This document shows, in pieces, positions 55,924 through 64,000 of a DNA stretch of 64,000 nt; the first letter of the stretch is position 1, and every line of letters begins with the position of its first letter. The notes under the pieces were generated by a model. The model was not told where the DNA came from. It did no database searches and saw only the letters and a list, made by a program, of their open reading frames with translations. This stretch comes from Bradyrhizobium amphicarpaeae (GTDB lineage: Bacteria; Pseudomonadota; Alphaproteobacteria; Rhizobiales; Xanthobacteraceae). The DNA is taken from NCBI RefSeq assembly GCF_002266435.3, contig NZ_CP029426.2:2324001-2388000 (forward strand). The letters are read 5' to 3'. The position numbers and the translations under genes were made by a program.

Positions 55924-56733
55924 ATGGAAGATCGCGTTTCGATCTCGATCTCGGAAGGCGTCGCCGACGTGCGCCTGGTGCGCGCCGACAAGATGAACGC
56001 GCTGGATCAGGCGATGTTCGAGGCTCTGGTCGCCGCAACCGACCGGCTTTCAAAGGACAAGAGCGTGCGCGTGGTCGTGCTGTCGGGCGAAGGGCGTGCG
56101 TTCTGTGCCGGCCTCGACATGGGACGTTTTGCCGCCATGAACGAAAAGGGCGGCAACGGAATTCCGGGTGGCGAAAATCGCGACCTCACCAAGCGGACGC
56201 ACGGTCAGGCGAACTTCCCGCAACAGGCGGTGTGGGGCTGGCGGCAGCTTCCGGTGCCAGTGATCGCCGCGATTCAGGGCGTTGCGTTCGGCGGCGGCTT
56301 CCAGCTCGCGCTCGGTGCCGACATGCGCTTCCTGACGCCCGATGCGCGGATGTCGATCATGGAAATCAAATGGGGCCTCGTACCCGACATGGCGGGCACG
56401 CCGATCCTCGCAAGCCTCGTGCGCGACGACATCCTGCGCGATCTCACCTACACCGGCCGCATCTTCTCCGCGCAGGAGGCGATGTCTTACGGCCTCGCCA
56501 CGCGCATCTGCGACGATCCGCGCGCGACGGCGCTCGAGGTTGCGCGCGAGATTGCGGGCAAAAGCCCCGATGCGATCCGCGCGGCCAAGCGGCTGCTGAA
56601 CAATCTCTCCGTCGATCCCGGTCCGGCGTTGCTCGCCGAATCCGTCGAGCAGCAGAAGCTGATCGGCAGCGCGAACCAGACCGAAGCGGTGCGTGCCAAT
56701 CTGGAGAAGCGCGCGGCGAGGTATGTGGATTAG
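55924..56733 (+). CDS. Crotonase family enoyl-CoA hydratase
   Basis: The 269-residue crotonase has GRAFCAGLDMGRF and QGVAFGGGFQLALGAD. The catalytic region IKWGLVPDMAGT has aspartate in place of the usual glutamate. Length and C-terminus are normal. The start follows GGGGAGAA. It leads a rightward set with an acyl-CoA ligase and another crotonase, and a family B repeat follows it. Confidence 0.9.
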   Translation: MEDRVSISISEGVADVRLVRADKMNALDQAMFEALVAATDRLSKDKSVRVVVLSGEGRAFCAGLDMGRFAAMNEKGGNGIPGGENRDLTKRTHGQANFPQQAVWGWRQLPVPVIAAIQGVAFGGGFQLALGADMRFLTPDARMSIMEIKWGLVPDMAGTPILASLVRDDILRDLTYTGRIFSAQEAMSYGLATRICDDPRATALEVAREIAGKSPDAIRAAKRLLNNLSVDPGPALLAESVEQQKLIGSANQTEAVRANLEKRAARYVD

Positions 56734-56740
56734 CACGGAT

Positions 56741-56832
56741 CTCATCCCGAGGAGCCGCGAAGCGGCGTCTCGAGGGATGGGCCACGGGCTCTCATGGTTC
56801 GAGACGGCGCTTCGCGCCTCCTCACCATGAGG
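56741..56832. repeat. Palindromic intergenic repeat, family B
   Basis: CTCATCCCGAGGAGCCGCG...CGTCTCGAGGGATGG forms one arm set and CTCATGGTTCGAGACGGC...CGCCTCCTCACCATGAGG the reverse. GAAGCGGC and GCGCTTCGCGC form the hairpin tips. It lies between the crotonase and the acyl-CoA ligase genes. Confidence 0.7.
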
Positions 56833-56860
56833 ATCGACTCCAACGAAGAAGAAAAACAAA

Positions 56861-58405
56861 ATGAGCGAAACGTCCCCATTCCTCGGCATCGTCTCCGGCG
56901 AGCGCCGCCGTTCCCACACCGAGGTCGCAACCCGCGCCGACCGCATTGCCTCCGGTCTCGCCAAAATCGGTGTCCGCCAGGGCGATTGCGTCTGCATGCT
57001 GATGCGCAACGACATCGCGTTCCTCGAATCCGCCTACGCGGCGATGCGCCTCGGCGCCTATGGCGTGCCGATCAACTGGCACTTCAAGCCGGAGGAGATC
57101 AACTACATCCTGAACGACACCGGCACGTCGGTGCTGATCGGACACGCCGACATGCTGCACGCCTTGCGCGAAGCGATTCCTGAGGGCGTCACCGTGCTCA
57201 GCGTGCCGACGCCGCCGGAGATCCTGTCCAACTACAAGATCGATCCCGATCACCTGAAGACGCCGGACTTCGCCATCGATTTCGAATCCTGGCTCGCGCA
57301 ACTTGAGCCTTACGACGGCCCGGTCGTGCCGCAGCCGATGAACATGATCTACACCTCGGGCACCACGGGCCATCCCAAGGGCGTCCGCCGCAACGCGCCG
57401 ACGCCGGAGCAGCAGGCGGCCGGCGAGCGCATGCGCGCGATGATCTATGGCCTCAAGCCCGGCGCCCGCGCGATCCTGCCGGGCCCGCTGTATCATTCCG
57501 CGCCGAACTCCTTCGGCATCCGCGCCGGCAAGCTCGGCGGCGCGCTGGTGCTGATGCCGCGTTTCGAGCCGGAAGAATTCTTGGAGCTGATCGAGCGCTT
57601 TGCGATCGACACCATCTTCATGGTGCCGACCATGTTCATCCGCCTGATGAAGCTGCCGGAGGCGGTGCGCAGGAAGTACGACGTCTCCTCGCTGCGCCAC
57701 GTCATCCATGCCGCCGCGCCGTGCCCGGCCGACGTCAAGCGCGCCATGATCGAATGGTGGGGGCCGGTGATCTACGAATTCTACGGCTCGACCGAATCCA
57801 GCGCGGTCACCTTCGCGACCTCGGAAGATGCGCTGAAAAAGCCCGGCACCGTCGGCAAGATTTCGCCCGGCGCGGAGCTGCGCTTCCTCGGCGAGGACGG
57901 CCGGGTGCTGCCGGCCGGCGAAATCGGCGAGATCTATTCCCGCATGGCCGGGATGGCCGACTTCACCTACCACAACAAGCCGGAGAAACGCGCCGAGATC
58001 GACCGCGACGGCTTCATCACCTCCGGCGATGTCGGCTACATCGACGCGGACGGCTACGTCTTCATCTGCGACCGCAAGCGCGACATGGTGATCTCGGGCG
58101 GCGTCAACATCTATCCCGCCGAGATCGAATCCGTGCTGCATGCCGTGCCGGGCGTGCACGATTGCGCGGTGTTCGGCATCCCAGACCCCGAGTTCGGCGA
58201 GGCGCTGATGGCCGTGGTGGAGCCGCAAGCCGGCGTCACCCTCGAGCCTGCCGACGTTCGTGCGAGATTGAAGACGTCGCTCGCCGATTACAAGGTGCCG
58301 AAACACATCGAGATCCGCAGCGGCCTGCCGCGCGAAGATTCCGGCAAGATCTTCAAGCGCCGCCTGCGCGATCCCTATTGGGAGCAGGCGGGACGGAAGA
58401 TTTGA
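56861..58405 (+). CDS. Acyl-CoA synthetase (AMP-forming)
   Basis: The 514-residue ANL-family ligase has the P-loop YTSGTTGHPKGVRR, the adenylation motif EFYGSTESSAVT, FITSGDVGYIDADGY and the catalytic lysine in REDSGKIFKRRLRDPYW. Together with the first ligase it gives two different acyl-CoA entry points. Its arrangement with crotonases before and after suggests a second catabolic branch. The ribosome site is weak. Confidence 0.92.
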   Translation: MSETSPFLGIVSGERRRSHTEVATRADRIASGLAKIGVRQGDCVCMLMRNDIAFLESAYAAMRLGAYGVPINWHFKPEEINYILNDTGTSVLIGHADMLHALREAIPEGVTVLSVPTPPEILSNYKIDPDHLKTPDFAIDFESWLAQLEPYDGPVVPQPMNMIYTSGTTGHPKGVRRNAPTPEQQAAGERMRAMIYGLKPGARAILPGPLYHSAPNSFGIRAGKLGGALVLMPRFEPEEFLELIERFAIDTIFMVPTMFIRLMKLPEAVRRKYDVSSLRHVIHAAAPCPADVKRAMIEWWGPVIYEFYGSTESSAVTFATSEDALKKPGTVGKISPGAELRFLGEDGRVLPAGEIGEIYSRMAGMADFTYHNKPEKRAEIDRDGFITSGDVGYIDADGYVFICDRKRDMVISGGVNIYPAEIESVLHAVPGVHDCAVFGIPDPEFGEALMAVVEPQAGVTLEPADVRARLKTSLADYKVPKHIEIRSGLPREDSGKIFKRRLRDPYWEQAGRKI

Positions 58406-58412
58406 CAGAAGC

Positions 58413-58489
58413 GTAGCCCGGATGAGCGAAGCGATATCCAGGTCGGTGCAACCTAAGGTCCCGGATCTCGCTTCGCTCATCCGGGCTAC
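58413..58489. repeat. Palindromic intergenic repeat, family D
   Basis: GTAGCCCGGATGAGCGAAGC pairs with GCTTCGCTCATCCGGGCTAC over 20 bases without mismatch, and GATATCCAGG/GTCCCGGATC form the middle. It lies between an acyl-CoA ligase and a crotonase gene on the same strand. Confidence 0.85.
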
Positions 58490-58506
58490 CAAGAGAGAGG
58501 ACTTTC

Positions 58507-59310
58507 ATGAGCGACGCGGCAAACCAGACCAACGAAGTCCTCTACACAATCGCCGACCACGTCGCGACCATCACGCTGAACGCGCCGGAGCGCATGAACA
58601 CGATCTCCGGCCCGATGCTGAACGATCTGGCGCGGCTGCTGACCGAGTCCAATGAGGACAAGAACGTTCGCGTCGTGATCCTCACCGGCAAGGGCAGGGC
58701 GTTCTGCGCGGGCCTCGATTTGCGCAAGGAGCGTGACGGCAACGGCCTCAGCGCCGCGTCATCGCCGACCACGATCAACCTCCGCAACACGCCCCCGACG
58801 GTGCTGCAGGCGATGGACAAGCCGACCATCTGCGCCGTCAATGGCGGCGCGGCCGGCTACGGCATGGACACCGCGCTCGGCTGCGACATCCGCATCATGG
58901 CGGAGTCATCGAAGCTCGCCGCCGCCTTCGTCAAGCGCGGCGTGGTGCCGGAATCCGGCGGCACCTGGCTGTTGCCGCGCATGCTCGGCTGGGCCAAGGC
59001 GTCCGAGCTGATCTTCACCGGCCGCACGCTGAGCGCGCGCGAGTGCCTGGAATGGGGCCTCGCCAACGAGGTCGTGCCGGATGCCGAGCTGATGAGCCGC
59101 GCGACTGCGATCGCCCGCGAAATCGCCGCCAACGCGCCGCTGGCCGTGCAGGCCTCCAAGCGCATGATGCGGATGGGCCTCAACGAGAATTTCCACGACC
59201 ACGTCCACCACGTCTATCTCCAGCTGCTGCCGCTGTTCAAGACGCAGGACATGGCCGAGGGCATGAAGGCGTTCATGGAAAAGCGCGAGCCGAAATTCGA
59301 GGGGCGGTAA
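58507..59310 (+). CDS. Enoyl-CoA hydratase/isomerase (crotonase family)
   Basis: The 267-residue crotonase has RAFCAGLDLRKERD and NGGAAGYGMDTALGCD as oxyanion segments and keeps the catalytic glutamate in GVVPESGGTWLLPR. It is the fourth crotonase in 13 kb. Start ATG follows GAGAGAGG. It ends the rightward set that begins at 55924, with a family D repeat on each side. Confidence 0.9.
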   Translation: MSDAANQTNEVLYTIADHVATITLNAPERMNTISGPMLNDLARLLTESNEDKNVRVVILTGKGRAFCAGLDLRKERDGNGLSAASSPTTINLRNTPPTVLQAMDKPTICAVNGGAAGYGMDTALGCDIRIMAESSKLAAAFVKRGVVPESGGTWLLPRMLGWAKASELIFTGRTLSARECLEWGLANEVVPDAELMSRATAIAREIAANAPLAVQASKRMMRMGLNENFHDHVHHVYLQLLPLFKTQDMAEGMKAFMEKREPKFEGR

Positions 59311-59314
59311 TCGC

Positions 59315-59390
59315 GTAGCCCGGGTGAGCGCAGCGATACCCGGGACGGTGAGAGTTAAGTCCCGGATGTCGCTTCGCTCATCCGGGCTAC
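59315..59390. repeat. Palindromic intergenic repeat, family D
   Basis: GTAGCCCGGGTGAGCGCAGC at the left and GCTTCGCTCATCCGGGCTAC at the right differ from perfect pairing at two positions. GATACCCGGGAC/GTCCCGGATGTC form the middle. It follows the crotonase stop by 4 bases. Confidence 0.85.
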
Positions 59391-59457
59391 CCTGCCGTCA
59401 TAGCAGAGACGGATTTCGTGCCTATATGAGCGGGAACGTCCACCCCCGGATCATGCC

Positions 59458-59862
59458 ATGACCCCCGTTTCCATGCTGCTCAACATCCTCTGGATCCTCA
59501 TCGGCGGCGCCTGGATGGCGGCCGGGTGGCTGATTGCCGCGGTCATCATGGCCATCACCATCGTCGGCCTGCCCTGGGCGCGGGCGGCGTTCAACATCGC
59601 CGTCTACACGCTGCTGCCGTTCGGCTCGCGTGCGGTCAACCGCTATGACGTCACCGGTATGGAAGATATCGGCACCGGCCCGCTCGGGGTGATCGGCAAC
59701 ATCATCTGGTTCGTGCTCGCCGGCTGGTGGCTGGCGCTCGGCCACCTGTTGACCGCACTGGCGCTCGCGATCACCATCATCGGCATCCCGTTCGCATGGG
59801 CCCACCTCAAGCTCGCCGGCATCGCGCTTTGGCCGATCGGCAAGGTGATCGTGCCGGCGTAG
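59458..59862 (+). CDS. YccF domain inner-membrane protein
   Basis: The 134-residue membrane protein has two YccF repeats, each with hydrophobic stretches: LNILWILIGGAWMAAGWLI near the start and IGNIIWFVLAGWWLALGHL in the second half. Each is followed by an ITI(V/I)G(L/I)P turn. The family is conserved but its role is not defined. It appears monocistronic. Confidence 0.88.
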   Translation: MTPVSMLLNILWILIGGAWMAAGWLIAAVIMAITIVGLPWARAAFNIAVYTLLPFGSRAVNRYDVTGMEDIGTGPLGVIGNIIWFVLAGWWLALGHLLTALALAITIIGIPFAWAHLKLAGIALWPIGKVIVPA

Positions 59863-59930
59863 GGCCGAAGAGCGGGACGGTTGGCCTTTCTAGCTGCAAC
59901 CCGACACGCTTCGCGATTGTTTACGACACA

Positions 59931-60233
59931 ATGCGTTTGATACTGCATCTGTTCGGTGGCTTGATCTGCGCGCTGGGCGTGATTGCGATAGGTGTTTCGA
60001 GCCACGGAACAATTGAGCCCGTATTCAAAGCCGTTTGGATGCCGGCGATCTGGCTGGTTCGGCTATCGGACGAGCTATGTCCGCCAGCAGGCGTGAGATG
60101 CGCTATGGGATCGGTTAGCCAGGGCTCACATCACCTTTGGTTCGGGCTGTGCCTCCTCGGCTTTTGGTGGGTCGTCACGTCGCTCGCGATCTGGCTCGTC
60201 GTCCGCCGACGTCGATCATCTTCGAAACCTTAG
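59931..60233 (+). CDS. Hypothetical small membrane protein
   Basis: A 100-residue open frame starting ATGCGTTTG, with two hydrophobic segments (about residues 4-22 and 68-90) and a positively charged C-terminal RRRRSSSKP. It has no family I recognise and no strong ribosome site. The hydrophobic pattern is protein-like, but the evidence is limited. Confidence 0.5.
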   Translation: MRLILHLFGGLICALGVIAIGVSSHGTIEPVFKAVWMPAIWLVRLSDELCPPAGVRCAMGSVSQGSHHLWFGLCLLGFWWVVTSLAIWLVVRRRRSSSKP

Positions 60234-60249
60234 TTACTCTCTCTCCACC

Positions 60250-61026
60250 ATCCCTCGCGCTGCCTGACGGGCAAAACACCCTACATGCGGGTCAAGCGGC
60301 TCGCCCCAAAATATTCTGATTGACCGAATTCGCGACTTCGGCTAAACCGCATTCCATCCCGGCCCGTCAAAGGGGCGTTTCGCGATCGTCACGATACGCG
60401 GGCGGGGATGCGATGGACGCGGCAGCGCCGGCGCGTGAGGTGATGGCAGGGCGGGCGACCCCTGTGAGCCATCGCGATCCGCGGCACGACACGGCGCGGT
60501 TACAACGTTTCGTTTCGGCGTCGGGGGCGAGCACGCGCGAGCTTCCGACTGTCCGGGGCGGGACGTCCGCGGACGGCAAAAGCGTGTGGTCCTGGCGCCT
60601 GCAGTCTGGCGTCAAGGCTTGCGGTGATGAGGCGGCCCGACCGGGAACGCGCATCGATCAGCCGCAAGGCAACGGGGGCAATAGTGCATCGCTCCCCGGG
60701 GAGAGCGCGCCATAAGCCGTAACACCATTGCGCAGGGAAGGCCGGGCGACCGGCAACACCTGTGGTCAACCCCGCGTGCGTTTTTCGCGTGCGGACCCTG
60801 GGTGCCAGCCGGCGCCCGGCCTTCCCTGCGCCCTTTGTTCTCGACGAGGGCGAAACGGACAGCAAAGCTCGGGCGGAACACGCCGCGAGATCGCGAAAGC
60901 GCGTCCGGGACACGAGCAGGACGTGAGGTGTGCGCCGCTCCCAACTTCATCTTGCGTTGCGGTAGAAAAATATCGCACACTCCGACGGCCGGGGAGCCAT
61001 AGGGAGCTCGAGAACGGGAGCGCACC
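60250..61026. repeat. Long dispersed-repeat-like region with large hairpin
   Basis: This 780-base stretch upstream of ppc has no convincing gene. Its wording (GCCTGACGGGCAAAACACC, GTGTGGTCCTGGCGCC, CGCAGGGAAGGCCGGGC) resembles a repeat I associate with many Bradyrhizobium intergenic regions; that recollection could not be checked. A 19-base perfect inverted repeat pairs 60730-60748 with 60813-60831, extended by CCGGC/GCCGG at 60750-60754 and 60808-60812. The last 100 bases should hold the ppc promoter, but I cannot place it reliably. Confidence 0.55.
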
Positions 61027-63816
61027 ATGTCCCTCCAAACCGTATCATCCGACAACACAGATCGGCTCAATCGTCCCGAGGACCCCCAGGCGTTGGAGGC
61101 CGACGCCCGGCTGCGCGACGACATCCGCCTGCTCGGACGCATCCTCGGCGACACCGTACGCGACCAGGAGGGTGCCGATGTGTTCGACCTGGTCGAACGC
61201 ATCCGCCAGACCTCGATCCGGTTTCACCGCGACGAGGACCGGCTTGCCCGCCGCGAGCTCGAGCAGATCCTCGACAGCATGTCGACCTCCGAGACGGTAC
61301 GGATCGTCCGCGCCTTCAGCTATTTCTCCCACCTCGCCAACATCGCCGAGGACCAGAACAACATCCGCCAGATGCGGGCCCGCAGCGCCGGCAAGAGCAC
61401 GGGCGTGCTGGCCGAGACGCTCGCCCACGCCAAGGCGGCGGGCATCGGCCCCGATCAGCTCCGCAGCTTCTTCAAGTCAGCGCTGGTCAGCCCGGTGCTG
61501 ACCGCGCACCCGACCGAAGTCCGCCGCAAGAGCACCATGGACCGCGAGATGGAGGTCGCAGGCTTGCTCGACCACCGCGAGCGCGTGGCGCTGACCGCGG
61601 AGGAGGCCGCTGCCTCCGACGAGCAGCTGCGCCGCGAGGTGCTGACGCTGTGGCAGACCAACCTGCTGCGCCGGACCAAGCTCACCGTGCTCGACGAGGT
61701 CGCCAACGGCCTGTCGTTCTACGATTACACCTTCCTGCGCGAGGTGCCGCGGCTGGTCAACGCGCTGGAAGACCGGCTGGAGGAGGGCGGCGAGCAGGCA
61801 GCCTCCGAGCTCGCCTCGTTCCTGCGCATGGGCAGCTGGATCGGCGGCGATCGCGACGGCAATCCCTTCGTGACTGCCGACGTGATGCGCGGCACGCTGC
61901 GGCTGCAGTCGAGCCGGGTCATGCAGTTCTATCTGGAAGAGCTACATGTGCTCGGCTCGGAATTGTCGATCGCAGCGCATCTCGCCGACGTCTCCGAGGA
62001 GTTGCGCAAGCTTGCGGAGCGTTCGCCCGACACCTCGCCGCACCGGAGCGGCGAGCCCTATCGCCTCGCGGTCTCCGGCATCTATGCGCGCCTGACGGCG
62101 ACGGCCGAAATGCTGCAGGTCGAGATCACGCGCCGGCCGGTCGGCAAGGGCGCGCCATATGCGAGCGTGAAGGAGCTGCAGGCCGATCTCGACGTGCTGC
62201 ACCGCTCGCTGATCTCCAACAACGCCCGCGTCATCGCGCGCGGCCGGCTGCGGCTGCTGCGCCGCGCCGTCGACTGCTTCGGCTTCCACCTCGCCCGGCT
62301 CGACATCCGCCAGAACTCGGCGGTGCACGAGCGCACCATCGCCGAGCTGATGGACGCCGCCAATCCCGGTATGTCCTATCTCGCGCTCGGCGAGGACGCC
62401 CGCATCTCGCTGCTGACGAACGAACTGCGCTCGACGCGCGCGCTGGTCTCGCCCTTCGTCAAATACAGCGACGAGACCATGGGCGAGCTCAACGTGTTCC
62501 ATGCCGCCGCCGAAGCGCATGTGAAGTTCGGCTCGGACGCCATTCCCCAATGCATCATCTCGATGTGCAAGGGCATGTCCGACATGCTCGAGGTCGCAGT
62601 GCTCTTGAAGGAGGTCGGCCTCGTCCATCCTTCCGGCCGCAGCGCCATCAACATCGTGCCGCTGTTCGAGACGATCGAGGATCTGCAGGCCTCCTCAGGC
62701 ATCATGGATCGCATGCTGTCGCTGCACGATTACCGTCGCCTGGTCGACAGCCGCGGCAGCGTGCAGGAGGTCATGCTCGGCTATTCCGACAGCAACAAGG
62801 ACGGCGGCTTCGTCACCTCGGGCTGGGAACTCTACAAGGCCGAGATCAACCTCGTCGAGGTGTTCGAGCGGCATCACGTGCGGCTGCGCCTGTTCCACGG
62901 CCGCGGCGGCTCGGTCGGTCGCGGCGGCGGTCCGAGCTATGACGCCATCATCGCCCAGCCCGGCGGCGCGGTGAACGGCCAGATCCGCATCACCGAGCAG
63001 GGCGAGATCATCTCGTCGAAATATTCCAACGCCGAAGTCGGCCGCAACAATCTGGAAATCCTCGCCGCCGCGACGCTGGAGGCGAGCCTGTTGCATCCGC
63101 GCCAGAGCGCGCCGCGCCGCGAATACCTCACCGCGATGGACGAGCTGTCGAACCTCGCTTTCAAGGCCTATCGCGGCTTGGTCTACGAGACCGAGGGCTT
63201 CGTCGATTATTTCTGGTCCTCGACCGTCATCAACGAGATTGCGACGCTGAACATCGGCAGCCGTCCGGCCTCGCGCAAGAAGACCCGCGCGATCGAGGAT
63301 CTGCGCGCCATCCCCTGGGTGTTCTCATGGGCGCAATGCCGCCTGATGCTGCCGGGCTGGTACGGCTTCGGCAGCGCGGTCGAGCAGTGGATCGCGGAAC
63401 ATCCCGACAAGGGCATGCCGTTCCTGAAAGAACTCTACCAGGAATGGCCGTTCTTCCGCATGCTGCTGTCGAACATGGACATGGTGCTCGCGAAAAGCTC
63501 GATCGCGATCGCCTCGCGCTATGCCGAGCTGGTGCCGGATGAAGCGCTGCGCGAAAAGATCTTCGGCCGCATCCGCCGCGAATGGCACGCCTCGATCGAG
63601 ACGCTGCTCGACATCATGGGCCAGGATCGGCTGCTGCAGGGCAATCCGCTGCTGGAGCGCTCGGTGCGCCACCGCTTCCCCTATCTCGATCCGCTCAACC
63701 ACGTGCAGGTCGAGCTGTTGAAGGAGCACCGCGCGCAGAACCCGGACGAGCAGGTGCTGCGCGGGATTCAGCTGACCATCAACGGGATCTCGGCGGGGTT
63801 GAGGAATACGGGGTAA
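61027..63816 (+). CDS. ppc: Phosphoenolpyruvate carboxylase
   Basis: A full-length 929-residue PEPC. The catalytic histidine is His161 in [12 protein letters not shown]. The active-site loops [20 protein letters not shown] and [16 protein letters not shown] are intact, and the C-terminus ends RNTG as usual. The enzyme adds bicarbonate to phosphoenolpyruvate to give oxaloacetate, replenishing the TCA cycle. No regulatory phosphorylation extension is visible. It is monocistronic, between the long repeat-like region and a heptamer-repeat hairpin. Confidence 0.97.
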   Translation: MSLQTVSSDNTDRLNRPEDPQALEADARLRDDIRLLGRILGDTVRDQEGADVFDLVERIRQTSIRFHRDEDRLARRELEQILDSMSTSETVRIVRAFSYFSHLANIAEDQNNIRQMRARSAGKSTGVLAETLAHAKAAGIGPDQLRSFFKSALVSPVLTAHPTEVRRKSTMDREMEVAGLLDHRERVALTAEEAAASDEQLRREVLTLWQTNLLRRTKLTVLDEVANGLSFYDYTFLREVPRLVNALEDRLEEGGEQAASELASFLRMGSWIGGDRDGNPFVTADVMRGTLRLQSSRVMQFYLEELHVLGSELSIAAHLADVSEELRKLAERSPDTSPHRSGEPYRLAVSGIYARLTATAEMLQVEITRRPVGKGAPYASVKELQADLDVLHRSLISNNARVIARGRLRLLRRAVDCFGFHLARLDIRQNSAVHERTIAELMDAANPGMSYLALGEDARISLLTNELRSTRALVSPFVKYSDETMGELNVFHAAAEAHVKFGSDAIPQCIISMCKGMSDMLEVAVLLKEVGLVHPSGRSAINIVPLFETIEDLQASSGIMDRMLSLHDYRRLVDSRGSVQEVMLGYSDSNKDGGFVTSGWELYKAEINLVEVFERHHVRLRLFHGRGGSVGRGGGPSYDAIIAQPGGAVNGQIRITEQGEIISSKYSNAEVGRNNLEILAAATLEASLLHPRQSAPRREYLTAMDELSNLAFKAYRGLVYETEGFVDYFWSSTVINEIATLNIGSRPASRKKTRAIEDLRAIPWVFSWAQCRLMLPGWYGFGSAVEQWIAEHPDKGMPFLKELYQEWPFFRMLLSNMDMVLAKSSIAIASRYAELVPDEALREKIFGRIRREWHASIETLLDIMGQDRLLQGNPLLERSVRHRFPYLDPLNHVQVELLKEHRAQNPDEQVLRGIQLTINGISAGLRNTG

Positions 63817-63820
63817 GAGG

Positions 63821-63889
63821 GCGAATGGCGAATGGCGAGTAGCGAGTAGCGAATAGAACCCGATTCGCCATTCGCCACTCCCTATTCGC
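63821..63889. repeat. Heptamer repeat hairpin between convergent genes
   Basis: Five direct heptamers run from 63821 to 63855: GCGAATG twice, GCGAGTA twice and GCGAATA. After an 8-base gap come inverted heptamers TCGCCAT, TCGCCAC, TCCCTAT and TCGC (63865-63889). Left and right sets can pair, giving a hairpin between ppc and the convergent gene at the window edge. Confidence 0.75.
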
Positions 63890-63895
63890 GTTGCG

Positions 63896-64000
63896 TCACA
63901 CCGGATCCCAGGTGAAGATGTCCGCGGAGCGGTCGAGCTTGTAGAACGAGCCCTTCAGCGCCGGCATGCCGTGTTCGGCGATCGATTGCGGCGTCCAGCC
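63896..64000 (-). CDS. 3' end of an unidentified gene
   Basis: An open reading frame enters from the right edge and stops with TGA at 63896-63898. The 34 visible residues contain GWTPQSIAEHGMPALKG and end DRSADIFTWDPV. I do not recognise the family. The frame, codon use and convergent orientation to ppc support a real gene, but its identity needs the flanking sequence. Confidence 0.65.
   Translation of the reverse strand, partial: GWTPQSIAEHGMPALKGSFYKLDRSADIFTWDPV

Noticed and set aside
60320..60715. 131-codon frame in the region before ppc
   Set aside because: Composition is unlike neighbouring genes, no domain is visible and the region looks like a dispersed non-coding repeat.
63821..63889. 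CRISPR array
   Set aside because: Repeat units are 7 bases with no spacers and are followed by inverted copies.

Overview
The window is GC-rich, gene-dense chromosomal DNA from an alphaproteobacterium, most probably Bradyrhizobium or a close relative. I infer this from codon use, the LivHMGF and Aap-type transporters, the phosphoenolpyruvate carboxylase, and several families of short palindromic repeats of the kind I associate with that group. No rRNA, tRNA or CRISPR array is visible. Gene starts were placed by start codon, Shine-Dalgarno match and conserved N-terminus.

1-6 kb: A leftward operon holds a 3Fe-4S ferredoxin, a cytochrome P450, an MHS-type permease, a sulfite-oxidase-like molybdoenzyme and an alpha/beta hydrolase-OsmC fusion that runs off the left edge. 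A TetR regulator is divergent from it. An Asp/Glu racemase-family protein follows.
6-13 kb: An amino-acid uptake locus has an AapJ-like binding protein, a class III aminotransferase and an RpiR regulator, divergent from AapQ- and AapM-like permeases. No ATPase gene is present. An amidase follows.
13-20 kb: Hydroxyacid and amide catabolism genes: an SDR protein with an altered active site, a tartrate/D-malate dehydrogenase, an Ldh-family oxidoreductase, a D-2-hydroxyacid dehydrogenase, an M20 carbamoylase-like hydrolase, and a LysR regulator beside a long perfect palindrome.
20-30 kb: A DUF1445 protein, a complete Liv-type ABC transporter, then the four-enzyme threonate/erythronate pathway (OtnC divergent from LtnD-OtnI-OtnK).
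30-38 kb: Two tandem chemoreceptors with almost identical signalling domains, then an RND pump and its adaptor.
38-59 kb: A large acyl-CoA catabolic region: thiolase-like protein, nitronate monooxygenase, GST, GNAT-GFA fusion, flavin reductase, two acyl-CoA dehydrogenases, four crotonases, three SDR or VOC proteins and two acyl-CoA ligases. At its heart are a phosphotransferase, a DUF6285 protein and an ACAD10/11-type dehydrogenase, the signature of 4-hydroxyacyl-CoA catabolism (levulinate-type, LvaABC). An IS701-type element sits inside one of the palindromic repeats.
59-64 kb: A YccF protein, a small membrane protein, a long dispersed-repeat-like segment, phosphoenolpyruvate carboxylase, and the 3' end of an unidentified gene.

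The strongest leads are the lva-like module, the ATPase-less amino-acid transporter, the repeat families that almost always sit just 3' of genes (twice providing the stop codon), and three clear candidate operators in divergent promoter regions.
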